NCBI GenBank assembly: GCA_900546365.1 | Contig: URCF01000007.1 | Coordinates: 1-64,000, forward strand | Direction: 5' to 3' | Origin: an uncultured Porphyromonadaceae bacterium | Lineage (GTDB): Bacteria; Bacteroidota; Bacteroidia; Bacteroidales; Muribaculaceae | DNA length: 64,000 bases | In this document: positions 42,511 to 52,513 of the stretch, one piece after another | Numbering within the stretch: position 1 is the first letter of the stretch | Layout of the letters: each line of letters begins with the position of its first letter | Translations under genes and position numbers: made by a program | Notes under the pieces: generated by a model | Databases searched by the model: none | Seen by the model: the letters and a program-made list of their open reading frames with translations, nothing else | What the model was told of the DNA's origin: nothing

Positions 42511-44428
42511 CAGCTCCGTGCAGCCGCTCGACAAGGGGCGGTATCCTCTGCTGAGCCAGATTCAAGGTCCGCAGCAGCTCCGCGCCATGCAGCCCGAGCA
42601 GCTGCAGGAAGTGTGCGCGGATATCCGTAGATTCCTGATAGATTCTCTCTCGAAGCATCCGGGACATTTCGCCTCAAGCATGGGAGCCGTCGAGATAACA
42701 GTGGCACTCCACTATGTGTTCAACACTCCCTACGACAGGATAGTGTGGGATGTGGGTCATCAGGCATACGGCCACAAGCTCCTGACAGGTCGTGCCGACA
42801 GGTTTCACACCAACCGCACATTGGGTGGGTTGAGCGGATTTCCCAATCCGGAGGAGAGCGAGTATGACACCTTCACAGCGGGTCATGCGTCCAACTCCAT
42901 ATCGGCTGCATTAGGCATGGCCGTGGCGTCGTCGCTGTCGGAGAACGACAAGAACCGCAATGTGGTGGCAGTGATTGGCGATGCATCAATTTCGGGCGGA
43001 CTGGCGTTCGAGGGTCTAAACAATGTGGCCAACACTCCCAACAATCTTCTCATCATCCTCAACGACAACGATATGTCGATTGACCGCAATGTGGGATCGC
43101 TCAATTCCCACATGGCGCATCTCACCACTTCCAAGGCTTACAACACCCTCCGCTACATCACCTATCATGCGATGTGCAAAATGCACCTGCTCAACGAGAA
43201 GAGCCGCGGAAGAATATTGCGGTTCAACAACAGCCTTAAATCACTCATTAACAAGGAGCAGAATATTTTCGAGGGGCTCAACATACGATATTTCGGACCG
43301 TTTGACGGCCATGACCTGCCCCGCCTGATCCGTGTGCTCAACGACATCAAGGATATGCGCGGCCCGCGCATACTGCATCTGCGCACAGTGAAAGGAAAAG
43401 GGTTTGCCGCCGCAGAGAAAGACCCCGCTCACTGGCACGCGCCGGGCAAATTCAATCCCGAAACCGGCGAACGACTCGTGGAAACCGGTGTCAAGCCTCC
43501 AAAATATCAGGATGTGTTCGGCACCACCCTGGTGGAGCTGGCCAGGAAAAATCCCAAGATTGTGGGCATCACTGCCGCCATGCTGTCGGGCACCTCGCTG
43601 AGCAAACTGCAGGCAGCGATGCCGGAGCGCACATTTGATGTGGGGATATCGGAGGGCCACGCCGTGACTTTTGCCGGCGGCCTTGCCAAGGAGGGGATGC
43701 TCCCCTACGTGGCCATCTACTCATCGTTTCTGCAACGCGCATACGACCATATAATCCACGATGTGGCCATCCAGGAGCTACCGGTCACTTTCTGCATTGA
43801 CCGTGCGGGAGTGGTGGGTGAAGACGGAGTGACCCACCATGGAGTGTTTGACCTTGCCTATCTTTCCACCATCCCGGGGATGACCATAGCCGCACCGAGC
43901 AGCGAGATACAGCTCCGCGATCTTCTGTACAGCTCGCAGCTTCCCGACCGCAAGGGACCGTTGGCCATCCGCTATCCGCGAGGCCGCGGCCACAACACCG
44001 ACTGGCAGCAGCCGATGCACGCTCTCCAGAGAGGCAAAGGGGTGAAACTGTGCGACGGAGCCGATGCCACCGTCCTCACCCTCGGGCCGATAGCCCGCGA
44101 AGCTGCCAAAGCCATCGAGCGGGCGAGAGAGCAAGGGGTTGAAGCGGCACATTACGACATGGTGTATCTAAAACCTCTTGATGAAACGATACTTCAGGCC
44201 GCTGCGGAGTCCGGTGCTCCGATTATCACAGTGGAGGATGCCTCGGTCAACGGTGGCCTCGGCAGCGCGGTGACCGAATGGCTCAACAGCCGCGGCCACA
44301 ATATCCCGGTGCAGAAGTTGGGTGTTCCCGACAAGTTTGTGCCACAAGGCACCGTTGCCGAACTTTACAAACTGTGCGGTATGGATGCCGACACTATTTA
44401 CCAACATCTAATATCGCTCAAGAAATGA
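42485..44428 (+). CDS. dxs: 1-deoxy-D-xylulose-5-phosphate synthase
   Basis: A 647-residue thiamine-diphosphate enzyme making DXP from pyruvate and glyceraldehyde 3-phosphate, the first step of the MEP isoprenoid pathway (undecaprenol, quinones). The ThDP/Mg motif GDASISGGLAFEGLNN is intact, with the DVGHQAYGHKLLTGR segment before it. In the second domain are ISEGHAVTFAGGLAKEG and CIDRAGVVGEDGVTHHGVFDLAY. I start it at the ATG at 42485, giving a usual length; the longer frame to 42446 lies fully inside the upstream small gene. Its stop overlaps the trkA start (ATGA). Confidence 0.97.
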   Translation: MTTIQAPSDSSVQPLDKGRYPLLSQIQGPQQLRAMQPEQLQEVCADIRRFLIDSLSKHPGHFASSMGAVEITVALHYVFNTPYDRIVWDVGHQAYGHKLLTGRADRFHTNRTLGGLSGFPNPEESEYDTFTAGHASNSISAALGMAVASSLSENDKNRNVVAVIGDASISGGLAFEGLNNVANTPNNLLIILNDNDMSIDRNVGSLNSHMAHLTTSKAYNTLRYITYHAMCKMHLLNEKSRGRILRFNNSLKSLINKEQNIFEGLNIRYFGPFDGHDLPRLIRVLNDIKDMRGPRILHLRTVKGKGFAAAEKDPAHWHAPGKFNPETGERLVETGVKPPKYQDVFGTTLVELARKNPKIVGITAAMLSGTSLSKLQAAMPERTFDVGISEGHAVTFAGGLAKEGMLPYVAIYSSFLQRAYDHIIHDVAIQELPVTFCIDRAGVVGEDGVTHHGVFDLAYLSTIPGMTIAAPSSEIQLRDLLYSSQLPDRKGPLAIRYPRGRGHNTDWQQPMHALQRGKGVKLCDGADATVLTLGPIAREAAKAIERAREQGVEAAHYDMVYLKPLDETILQAAAESGAPIITVEDASVNGGLGSAVTEWLNSRGHNIPVQKLGVPDKFVPQGTVAELYKLCGMDADTIYQHLISLKK

Positions 44429-45759
44429 AGATTGTGATAGCCGGAGCCGGCGAAGTTGGCTCACACGTTGCCAAACTCCTGTCACGCGAGGACCAGGACA
44501 TCACGATTATTGATGCCGATATGACCAAGCTGTCGGTGCTTGATGCGAACTACAATCTGCTCACACGGCGCGGTTCGCCCACCTCATTTGCCGTGCTGAA
44601 ATCAGCAGGAGTGGAGTGTTGCGACCTGTTCATAGCCGTCACCCCCAGCGAGAACACCAATGTGATAGCGTGCTCGATAGCCAAAAGCCTCGGCGCGGTA
44701 AAAACAGTGGCGCGAATCGACAACTATGAGTTCATGACCCGCGACCACCGTGAATTTTTCTCGCGCCACGGCATCAACGCCTTGATCTATCCCGAATATC
44801 TTGCTGCCCAGGAGATAGTGACCTCGCTGGAGCGGTCGTGGGTGAGAAACTGGTTTGAGCTGCACAACGGCGAGCTGATAGTGGTGGGAGTGAAAATCCG
44901 CGAGAACGCCAAGATTGCCGGACTGAAGCTTAAAGAACTGACCATCAGCAACCACTACTTCCATGTGTCGGCCATCAAGCGACACCACGAAACAATCATA
45001 CCGCGAGGCGATGACACCCTCCGTCCCAACGACATACTGTATGTGACCACCACCCGTGAGCATGTGGATGAGCTGCGCACCCTGTGTGGCAAAACACACC
45101 ACAACATCCGCAAGGTGATGATTATGGGCGGCTCCCGGATTGCCCTTCGACTGATAGCGTTGGCCGGTGACAAATACAAATTCACCATTATCGAGAGCAA
45201 CCGCGACAGATGCCAGGATTTGTGCGAACGGTGTGACGGTACCACCATAGTTCACGGTGACGCAAGGGATATCGACACTTTGCGCGAAGAAGGGATAGCT
45301 GATGCCGACGCGTTCATAGCGTTGACCGACAGCAGCGAAACCAATATCCTCACCTGCCTGACTGCAAAAGAGTGTGGTGTGAAGAAAACGATAGCCGAGG
45401 TGGAGAATATCCAACTTATATCCGAGGCCGAAAACCTCAACATAGGCACCATAGTCAACAAGAAACTGCTGGCATCAAGCAAAGTGTTCCAGATGATGAT
45501 AGATGCCGATGTCAACTCCGCCCAGTTCATGGCTCTTGCCGACGCTGATGTGGCCGAAATCGAAGTGAAGCCGGGCTCTAAAGTCACCAAAGCCCTTGTG
45601 AAAGACCTCAAGCTCACACGCGATATGACCATCGCTGCCCTGATACGCGACGGCAAGGGGATGCTTGTGAACGGTATGACCCAGATATGCCAGGGCGACC
45701 ACGTGGTGGTGGTGTGTCTGGCCGGAGCTCTCCACAAAATCGAAAAATACTTCAACTGA
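44425..45759 (+). CDS. trkA: Trk potassium uptake NAD-binding regulatory subunit
   Basis: A 444-residue cytosolic ring protein that gates TrkH. Two RCK halves are visible: the first Rossmann motif is KIVIAGAGEVGSHVAKLL at the N terminus, followed by IIDADM, and a TrkA_C domain (about 140-215). The second is KVMIMGGSRIALRLIAL (about 230) with a final TrkA_C domain ending ICQGDHVVVVCLAG. The ATG at 44425 overlaps the dxs stop (ATGA). The long open extension upstream is inside dxs and is not used. Confidence 0.96.
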   Translation: MKIVIAGAGEVGSHVAKLLSREDQDITIIDADMTKLSVLDANYNLLTRRGSPTSFAVLKSAGVECCDLFIAVTPSENTNVIACSIAKSLGAVKTVARIDNYEFMTRDHREFFSRHGINALIYPEYLAAQEIVTSLERSWVRNWFELHNGELIVVGVKIRENAKIAGLKLKELTISNHYFHVSAIKRHHETIIPRGDDTLRPNDILYVTTTREHVDELRTLCGKTHHNIRKVMIMGGSRIALRLIALAGDKYKFTIIESNRDRCQDLCERCDGTTIVHGDARDIDTLREEGIADADAFIALTDSSETNILTCLTAKECGVKKTIAEVENIQLISEAENLNIGTIVNKKLLASSKVFQMMIDADVNSAQFMALADADVAEIEVKPGSKVTKALVKDLKLTRDMTIAALIRDGKGMLVNGMTQICQGDHVVVVCLAGALHKIEKYFN

Positions 45760-45774
45760 CCACAACCCGTGCAG

Positions 45775-47247
45775 ATGCGTTTCACCCGACATTCACATAT
45801 CAACATCCCCGCAGTGCTCCGCGTCATAGGCATGCTCCTCATCATCGAGGCTCTGTTCATGCTTGTGCCGACAGTAATAAGTACACTGTATGGCGAAACG
45901 GATGCCAAAGCGTTCTGCATCACTGTGGGAGTCACCCTCATAGCCGGGTGTGCCCTTGCCTTCGGACTCCGCCCCTCGCATCCTGAAATGGGGAAGCGCG
46001 ACGGATTCCTGCTCACCGCACTGGTGTGGGTGTTCTTCTCGCTGTTTGGAATGTTGCCGTTCATGATAGGCGAAGCGCGGATGAGTGTAAGCGATGCTTT
46101 TTTTGAAGCGATGTCGGGGTTCACCACCACCGGAGCATCGGTGATCGGAAGCATCGACAGCCTGTCGCGGGGACTGGTGATGTGGCGATCGCTGATACAG
46201 TGGCTCGGCGGCATGGGAATCATACTGTTCACCCTCGCCGTCATCCCGATGCTCAACCATTCGGGCGGGATGCAGATGTTCAACGCCGAAGTGTCCGGGA
46301 TAACGCACGACAAGCTGCGTCCGCGCATATCGCAGACTGCCAAGGGTTTGTGGAGCATCTACTGTGTGCTCACACTGATCCTGGCAATCCTGTTGTGGCT
46401 CGGCCCGATGGATTTATATACTGCCGTGTGCTACACATTCTCCACCATCTCCACCGGAGGGTTCGCCACGAGCGATGCCGGATTGTCGCAGTATGGCACG
46501 CTGTATGTGAAGATAGTGCTGACAGTGTTCATGTTTTTGGGCGGAGTGAGCTTCTCGCTGATGTTCCGCTGGTGGAACGGTGACCACGGATCACTGTGGC
46601 GCAATGATGTGTTCCGCGCCTACGTGCGTATTATATTATTGTGTCTCGTACTGTTCATAGCCTCAATCGTGATAGTGGGTGCCTACACCGGGATAGAGTC
46701 GGTGAGTATCGATCCGCTGTTTCAGATTATATCCACCCTCACCTCCACCGGCTACATGATACCCGGAGCCGGCAACTGGGGGCCGTTCGTGATTTCATTG
46801 CTGTTTGTGATGATGTTTTTCGGATCATGCGCCGGTAGCACCAGCGGCGGAGCCAAAATCGACAGGATGCTGTTTTTGTTCAAAAACGCCAACAACGAGA
46901 TCTACCGCTGCGTTCACCCCAACACCATAGTTGGCATGCGCATCAACGGAGTCACCGCCACCTACGACACCGTCAACAAAGTGATAGCCTTCCTGTGCAT
47001 CTACATGATGCTAATAGTGGGAGGCGGAATAATCCTCACCGCCCTCGATGTGCCCATCATCGATGCCTTTTTCTCGTCATTCTCATGCCTTAGCAACACC
47101 GGCCTTGATGTCAACATCACAGGATATGGCGACAATTACAGAGCGCTTCCCGATGCCGGCAAATGGGTGCTTGCCCTGGAAATGCTCATAGGACGCCTTG
47201 AGATATTCACCGTGCTGCTTCTATTTACCCGCGGATTTTGGAAATAA
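45775..47247 (+). CDS. trkH: Trk potassium uptake channel subunit
   Basis: A 490-residue membrane protein of the TrkH/KtrB family with four P-loop repeats forming the K+ path. The filter-region glycines are visible in MSGFTTTGASVIG, STISTGGFATSD, STLTSTGYMIPG and SCLSNTGLDVNI. The SCAGSTSGGAKIDR intramembrane loop acts as gate. I prefer the ATG at 45775 to a GTG at 45769. It lies 15 bp after trkA, which supplies its regulator. Confidence 0.96.
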   Translation: MRFTRHSHINIPAVLRVIGMLLIIEALFMLVPTVISTLYGETDAKAFCITVGVTLIAGCALAFGLRPSHPEMGKRDGFLLTALVWVFFSLFGMLPFMIGEARMSVSDAFFEAMSGFTTTGASVIGSIDSLSRGLVMWRSLIQWLGGMGIILFTLAVIPMLNHSGGMQMFNAEVSGITHDKLRPRISQTAKGLWSIYCVLTLILAILLWLGPMDLYTAVCYTFSTISTGGFATSDAGLSQYGTLYVKIVLTVFMFLGGVSFSLMFRWWNGDHGSLWRNDVFRAYVRIILLCLVLFIASIVIVGAYTGIESVSIDPLFQIISTLTSTGYMIPGAGNWGPFVISLLFVMMFFGSCAGSTSGGAKIDRMLFLFKNANNEIYRCVHPNTIVGMRINGVTATYDTVNKVIAFLCIYMMLIVGGGIILTALDVPIIDAFFSSFSCLSNTGLDVNITGYGDNYRALPDAGKWVLALEMLIGRLEIFTVLLLFTRGFWK

Positions 47248-47282
47248 AGCCGTGGAGCAAGGGCTAATTACACATTTTTTAC

Positions 47283-47290
47283 TATATTTG
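47283..47290 (+). promoter_or_regulatory. -7 element for the lipoprotein/DUF5723 pair
   Basis: TATATTTG followed by CA, 83 nt before the ATG at 47374, giving a rather long 5' leader. Confidence 0.55.
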
Positions 47291-47373
47291 CATCAATTTT
47301 ACACACAAATCGCCAAATCACATTTACAAACATGCGTTTTTAACAATATTCAATTCATCATATAATATTCAGT

Positions 47374-49182
47374 ATGAACTTAAAAACTACATTTTATGCA
47401 GGGATAAGCCTGTGCGTAGCCTTGACATCTTGCGTGGACAACGACTACGACCTCGGCAATCTTGACACTTTGGTCAAAGTCCCGGTCAACGACCTGACCA
47501 TCCCGGTCAATGTTGAGCCGGTGAAACTTGAGAACATTTTCAATATTGATGAAAACGATCCCAACAACTGTGTGAAGGTGGTGAACGGCGAATATGCCGT
47601 GAGCCGCGACGGGCATTTTGAATCCGAAAACATCGAAGTGAAGGAGATCAGGATGTCGCGTCCTGTGATTAACAGCTCCACCAATATCATCAACCTCAAG
47701 CCGGAGCTGACACGCGCTACCACACCGGAGCAAATGTCATTCGGTGTCCAGTCCGAAGTCCGCACCTTCACATATACCTCCTCAAATGTCAGCAGCTACA
47801 TCCAGGGTATTGACAATATCAAGTGCAATATGACACTGAAAATGGATATCAATATACGCGAGCTGCAGGGTAAAGTGTCCGGTATCTCCATGTCCGACAT
47901 CTCGCTCCAGCTTCCTAAAGGACTTGTGGGAGTGACAGTTGAAGGCTCCAACAGCACCTACACCAAGAGCACCGGTGTGCTCACCATCCCCTCCACCACT
48001 TCCACAGGAGCGACACTGTCTATTGTGGTACACGCATCAGAGCTGGATTTCGCCTTCTTGAAAGGTATCAACGAAGCAGATTTCATCCCCTCCACCACCG
48101 ACGCCGATAACGGCTATATATCAGTGACGGGCGCATTCTACCTGCTTGACGGTATTCTTACAATCCACGAAAACAACATCTCCGGTTCGCTCGCCCAACT
48201 CTCCTCGCAGCTCACCATGACCGTTGACTATACCACCTACGACACCACAGTGTCGGAGTTCACAGGCGATCTGCACTACCAAATCAAGGATGTTGACATT
48301 CCATCTGCAGAACTCAACGATCTGCCCGACATCCTCACCCAGGAGACCACCAACCTCGCGCTCGAGAATCCGCAGATCTATCTCACCATCACCAACCCGT
48401 TTGTAGCATACGACCTCAAGGCCTCAACCGGACTGAAAATCACAGCGCACCGTACCGGCAAACCCGCCAAAGAGTTTGTGCTCAATCAGGAAATAGAACT
48501 TATTGCATCCAACGCTGTCAACGGAGTGTTCCACTTCGTTCTCTCGCCCACCGACCCCACGATGCGTCCTGAAGGTATGGAGAATGCAAAATGGCTTGAG
48601 TTCTCCGACCTCGGCTATCTGCTTGCCGGCGAAGGTCTTCCCACCGAGCTGTCGTTTGACCTCATCCACCCCTACGTGCCCACCCAGCATATCGACAACT
48701 TCAAGCTCGGCGTTAACATAGGCACCGTGGACGGCGACTACAACATGCTCGCTCCGCTGGGAATGAAAGAAGGGTCGCAGATTGTATATTCCGACGACTT
48801 CGACGGATGGGCATCGGAAGACCTCAACTGCTGCACCATAGAGCGCCTGAGCATCTCGACCAACGCATCATCCAACATTCCTATCGATGTAACCCTCACC
48901 GGCTACCCCATCGATGAACAAGGAAACAGAATCTATGGAGCCAACGGCGAACCTGTGGAAATTGACGGCGCCATCATCCCGGCCAACGCACAAAACCATC
49001 ATATCTACATCCACACCACGACCACTATACCGTCGGGCAGCAACATCAACGGCATACGGTTTGTGGCTACAGCCATGGCTAACGAACCCAACTCACCGGT
49101 GCTCAGTCCTGATATGACTATCATTCTCGACAACATCCGTGTGACAGCCGACGGCTACTATATCAGAGACCTTGATGACTAA
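47374..49182 (+). CDS. Large lipoprotein of unknown function
   Basis: A 602-residue predicted lipoprotein (LTSC, Cys about 20) with Asp/Asn right after the Cys (VDNDYD). Acidic residues near +2 to +6 may favour surface export in Bacteroidota, so exposure on the cell surface is possible. The body is Thr/Ser/Ile/Asp-rich and looks like a chain of beta-sandwich units. No named domain is recognised. The next gene, a DUF5723 barrel, starts 19 bp downstream, so the two are one operon and probably act together in the outer membrane. Function unknown. Confidence 0.75.
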   Translation: MNLKTTFYAGISLCVALTSCVDNDYDLGNLDTLVKVPVNDLTIPVNVEPVKLENIFNIDENDPNNCVKVVNGEYAVSRDGHFESENIEVKEIRMSRPVINSSTNIINLKPELTRATTPEQMSFGVQSEVRTFTYTSSNVSSYIQGIDNIKCNMTLKMDINIRELQGKVSGISMSDISLQLPKGLVGVTVEGSNSTYTKSTGVLTIPSTTSTGATLSIVVHASELDFAFLKGINEADFIPSTTDADNGYISVTGAFYLLDGILTIHENNISGSLAQLSSQLTMTVDYTTYDTTVSEFTGDLHYQIKDVDIPSAELNDLPDILTQETTNLALENPQIYLTITNPFVAYDLKASTGLKITAHRTGKPAKEFVLNQEIELIASNAVNGVFHFVLSPTDPTMRPEGMENAKWLEFSDLGYLLAGEGLPTELSFDLIHPYVPTQHIDNFKLGVNIGTVDGDYNMLAPLGMKEGSQIVYSDDFDGWASEDLNCCTIERLSISTNASSNIPIDVTLTGYPIDEQGNRIYGANGEPVEIDGAIIPANAQNHHIYIHTTTTIPSGSNINGIRFVATAMANEPNSPVLSPDMTIILDNIRVTADGYYIRDLDD

Positions 49183-49201
49183 TATTCCTAAGATTTTAAT
49201 T

Positions 49202-50569
49202 ATGACATTCAACAAATATATACTCGGAGCTCTCGCCACCTTAGCCGTCAGCTCCGCAGCCGTGGCCCAGAACACCGAATCTGCCTACTTTGTGGACGAT
49301 TACACCTACCGTTTCCAGATGAACCCGGCCTACGACAACTCCAAAAACTTCGTTGCCATCCCCGCGTTGGGCAACATGAATGTGACCATGAACGGTACTC
49401 TTCATGTGAAGGATGTGATATACAATGTCAACGGCCAGACCACCACATTCCTCAGTCCTTACCTCAGCCCCGAGGAGGTGATGAAGAATCTTGACGGCAA
49501 CAAACGTATCGGTGCCGACATCAAAATACCTATCCTCGCTGCCGGCTTCAAGGCTTGGGGAGGTTACAACACCATCACCCTGAGCGCACGCGCTTCGCTC
49601 GGCCTGAAAACTCCCGGCGCACTGTTCTCATTCCTTAAAGAGGGTGTGTCCAACCGAAGCTACGACCTGAGCGGCACCCGAGCTTTCGGCACCGCCTACG
49701 GCGAAATCGCCCTCGGCCACAGCCGTAATATCAACAAGAAGCTCCGCGTGGGTGGCGCGTTGAAATTTCTCATCGGTGTGGGCGACCTCAGCGCTAACTT
49801 CAAAACCGCCAATCTGGAGCTGAACGAGAACGACTGGCGCATCACCTCCGAAGCTGAAATCAACGCCAGCATGAAGGGTATGACCTACAAAACCAAAACC
49901 AACAGCCACACCGGCCATCAGTATGTGAACGGCATGGACTATGACAGCTTCGGCCTCAACGGCTTCGGTATGGCCATCGACCTCGGTGCCACCTACCAGC
50001 TCCTCCCCGATGTGGAACTGTCAATGGCTCTCCTCGACTTCGGCTTCATATCCTGGAGCGAGAACCAACTTGCCACCACCAACGGTGAGAAAACTTTCAA
50101 CACCGACAGATATACTTTCAGTGCCGACGATGACGCACCCAACAGCTTCGAGCACCAGTGGGACAATATGCGCGATGACATCTCGGCCATCTACGAACTT
50201 GATGATGCCGGCAACTCGGGTGGCCGCACCACCATGCTTGGCGCCACTCTCAACATCGGTGCCAAATACACCCTGCCGATGTATCGCAATCTGAACTTCG
50301 GTGTGCTCAACACCACCCGCATCCAGGGGGCGTTCTCATGGACCGACTTCCGCTTCTCGGCCAACATCGCACCGGTGAAATGGGTGGACGGCGGCATCAA
50401 CCTCAGCGCGGGCACATTCGGCGCCGGGTTTGGCTGGATTGTAAACTTCCATCCCACCGGATTCAACTTCTTCGTGGGTATGGACCACACTCTGGGCAAA
50501 ACCACCAAAGAGTTTATCCCCTTGTCGAGCAACGCTTCGCTCAACCTCGGTATGAACATCCTGTTCTAA
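49202..50569 (+). CDS. DUF5723-type outer-membrane protein
   Basis: A 455-residue outer-membrane protein from the ATG at 49202. The signal peptide ends ...SSAAVAQ (about 21). The start FQMNPAYDNSKNFVAIPALGNMNVTMNG matches the Bacteroidota DUF5723/PorP-like barrels, and strands such as GMAIDLGATYQLLPDVELSMALLDFGFISWS and INLSAGTFGAGFGWIVN support a 14-stranded-type barrel ending in Phe. It follows the 602-residue lipoprotein by 19 bp. The cargo or role is unknown. Confidence 0.85.
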   Translation: MTFNKYILGALATLAVSSAAVAQNTESAYFVDDYTYRFQMNPAYDNSKNFVAIPALGNMNVTMNGTLHVKDVIYNVNGQTTTFLSPYLSPEEVMKNLDGNKRIGADIKIPILAAGFKAWGGYNTITLSARASLGLKTPGALFSFLKEGVSNRSYDLSGTRAFGTAYGEIALGHSRNINKKLRVGGALKFLIGVGDLSANFKTANLELNENDWRITSEAEINASMKGMTYKTKTNSHTGHQYVNGMDYDSFGLNGFGMAIDLGATYQLLPDVELSMALLDFGFISWSENQLATTNGEKTFNTDRYTFSADDDAPNSFEHQWDNMRDDISAIYELDDAGNSGGRTTMLGATLNIGAKYTLPMYRNLNFGVLNTTRIQGAFSWTDFRFSANIAPVKWVDGGINLSAGTFGAGFGWIVNFHPTGFNFFVGMDHTLGKTTKEFIPLSSNASLNLGMNILF

Positions 50570-50581
50570 AGATAAGAACCT

Positions 50582-50630
50582 AAAAAAGCAGAGAGTGCGC
50601 CAGTAAATGTGGCGCACTCTCTGCTTTTTT
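50582..50630. terminator. Very strong bidirectional terminator
   Basis: A 21-bp perfect stem (50582-50602 with 50610-50630), 7-nt loop, with A6 and T6 at its base. It separates the DUF5723 gene from the convergent YgiQ/uvrB unit. Confidence 0.9.
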
Positions 50631-50668
50631 AATATTTGTGATGATTGATATACTGCTGAAAACCGGGG

Positions 50669-52513
50669 TTAGCGATGTGCCGGATAGAGGCGGGCGATGA
50701 GGTCGCGGCGGTTGAGCCGCTTGAGGCCGCGCACTATTTCACCGCGTCGCGTGGGGTCGTACCAGAAGAAATATTGCCGCTGGGCCTGTTTCTGCTCAGG
50801 CGTGGTGGCGGTGAACACTTTCTCACCGGTGTAGGGATGGATGCCGGTATAGTAAATCTCGGTGGCAAGGGTCATGGGTGTGGGGGTGAAATCCTGCACC
50901 TGCTCCAGATGGAAATTGAGTTCCTTGGTTTCCGCCGCCAGCTCGGCCATATCCACCTCGCGACATCCGGGATGGCTTGAGATGAAGTAGGGAATGAGCT
51001 GCTGCTTGAGTCCGCAGCGACGGTTGACACCGTCAAACACACGCTTGAAATCGTGGAACAGAGTGAAGCTCGGCTTCCTCATCAGATTGAGCACATGGTC
51101 GGCAGTGTGCTCGGGAGCCACCTTCAAACGGCCTGACACATGGTGCTCTATAAGCTCCTCATTGTAGCGACGGTTGACAGCATCTACGCTCTTGCTCCCG
51201 GTGGGGTGCATGGAGAGGTCATAGCGCACGCCTGAACCGATGAACGATTTTTTCACTCCCGGCATGGCGTCCACAGCATGGTATATATCCAGGAGACGGG
51301 AATGGTCGGTGTTGAGATTCGGGCACGGCCTGGGATGGAGACACGACGGACGGAGGCATTTTGCGCACACCGATTTGTCCTTTCCTCCGAGGGAGTACAT
51401 ATTGGCGCTCGGACCACCGAGGTCGGAAATATACCCCTTGAAATCAGTCATCTCCACCACCTGCTTCACCTCGCGGAGAATCGACTCCTTGGAGCGCGAG
51501 GCGATGAATTTGCCCTGATGGGCGGAGATGGTGCAGAAAGCACATCCGCCGAAACATCCACGGTGGAGACACACCGAATGGCGAATCATCTCGTAGGCCG
51601 GGATGGTTTTGCCTTTATAGCGCGGATGGGGCACACGGGTGTAGGGAAGGTCAAATGAAGCATCTATCTGCTCAGTGGTCATGGGCGGGTGCATGGGGTT
51701 GACGCGCACCGCCACATCGCCGTGCCGCTGCCAGATAGTGGCGCCGTGCATACGGTTGCTCTGCTGCTCGATATGCTTGAAATTCTCGGCCTGACACCGC
51801 TTGGAGCGGAGGCAATCCTCATAGCTGTGGAGCACGATCTGAGTGCTGCCGTCAGGATTGAGCGGTATGGCATCCAAAGGCTGGATCGACACACATTGCA
51901 TTGCGTCGGCCAACGCATCTATCGGCTCCCCACGGTCAAGACGGCGGGCAATCTCCACAACCGGCAGCTCTCCCATACCATACACCAGCAGATGGGCGTT
52001 GGCATCCATGAGCAGCGAAGGGCGCAGCTTGTTCTGCCAATAGTCGTAATGGCTCAGGCGACGCAGCGAAGCCTCAATGCCGCCGAGCACCACAGGCGTG
52101 TCGGGGTAAAGCTCACGCAAAATATTGGTGTACACCACTGACGGATAGTCGGGACGGGCACCATGACGGCCACCGGGGGTGTAGGCATCGTCGCTGCGGC
52201 GGCGCCGGGCGGCGGTGTAATGGTTGACCATCGAGTCCATGGCACCGGGCGACACGCCGAAAAACAGTCTTGGAGCACCGAACTTCTTGAAGTCGCGCAG
52301 GTCGTCCTGCCAGTTGGGCTGCGGCACAATCGCCACATTGTATCCGGCATTCTGGAGCGTGCGGCCAATCACCGCCGCCCCAAACGAGGGGTGGTCCACG
52401 TAGGCATCGCCGCTGAAGAGCACCACATCCACGTGGTCCCATCCGAGCAGCTTCATCTCCTTGACAGAGGTGGGGAGAAAGCGTGTGAGGTCAAAATCCT
52501 TATTCTGCAGCAT
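50669..52513 (-). CDS. YgiQ family radical SAM protein
   Basis: A 614-residue protein. It has a B12-binding-like N-terminal region (DVVLFSGDAYVDHPSFGAAVIGRTL, PQPNWQD), then a radical SAM domain with the 4Fe-4S motif CFGGCAFC preceded by CLHRG (around residues 315-325), the YISDLGGPSANMY strand, and the UPF0313-type C-terminal region (KVAPEHTADHVL, VQDFTPTPMT). The whole family is uncharacterised; its cysteine cluster CAKCLRPSCLHPRPC may bind a second metal. The ATG lies 14 bp inside the end of uvrB, so translation is probably coupled. Confidence 0.93.
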   Translation of the reverse strand: MLQNKDFDLTRFLPTSVKEMKLLGWDHVDVVLFSGDAYVDHPSFGAAVIGRTLQNAGYNVAIVPQPNWQDDLRDFKKFGAPRLFFGVSPGAMDSMVNHYTAARRRRSDDAYTPGGRHGARPDYPSVVYTNILRELYPDTPVVLGGIEASLRRLSHYDYWQNKLRPSLLMDANAHLLVYGMGELPVVEIARRLDRGEPIDALADAMQCVSIQPLDAIPLNPDGSTQIVLHSYEDCLRSKRCQAENFKHIEQQSNRMHGATIWQRHGDVAVRVNPMHPPMTTEQIDASFDLPYTRVPHPRYKGKTIPAYEMIRHSVCLHRGCFGGCAFCTISAHQGKFIASRSKESILREVKQVVEMTDFKGYISDLGGPSANMYSLGGKDKSVCAKCLRPSCLHPRPCPNLNTDHSRLLDIYHAVDAMPGVKKSFIGSGVRYDLSMHPTGSKSVDAVNRRYNEELIEHHVSGRLKVAPEHTADHVLNLMRKPSFTLFHDFKRVFDGVNRRCGLKQQLIPYFISSHPGCREVDMAELAAETKELNFHLEQVQDFTPTPMTLATEIYYTGIHPYTGEKVFTATTPEQKQAQRQYFFWYDPTRRGEIVRGLKRLNRRDLIARLYPAHR

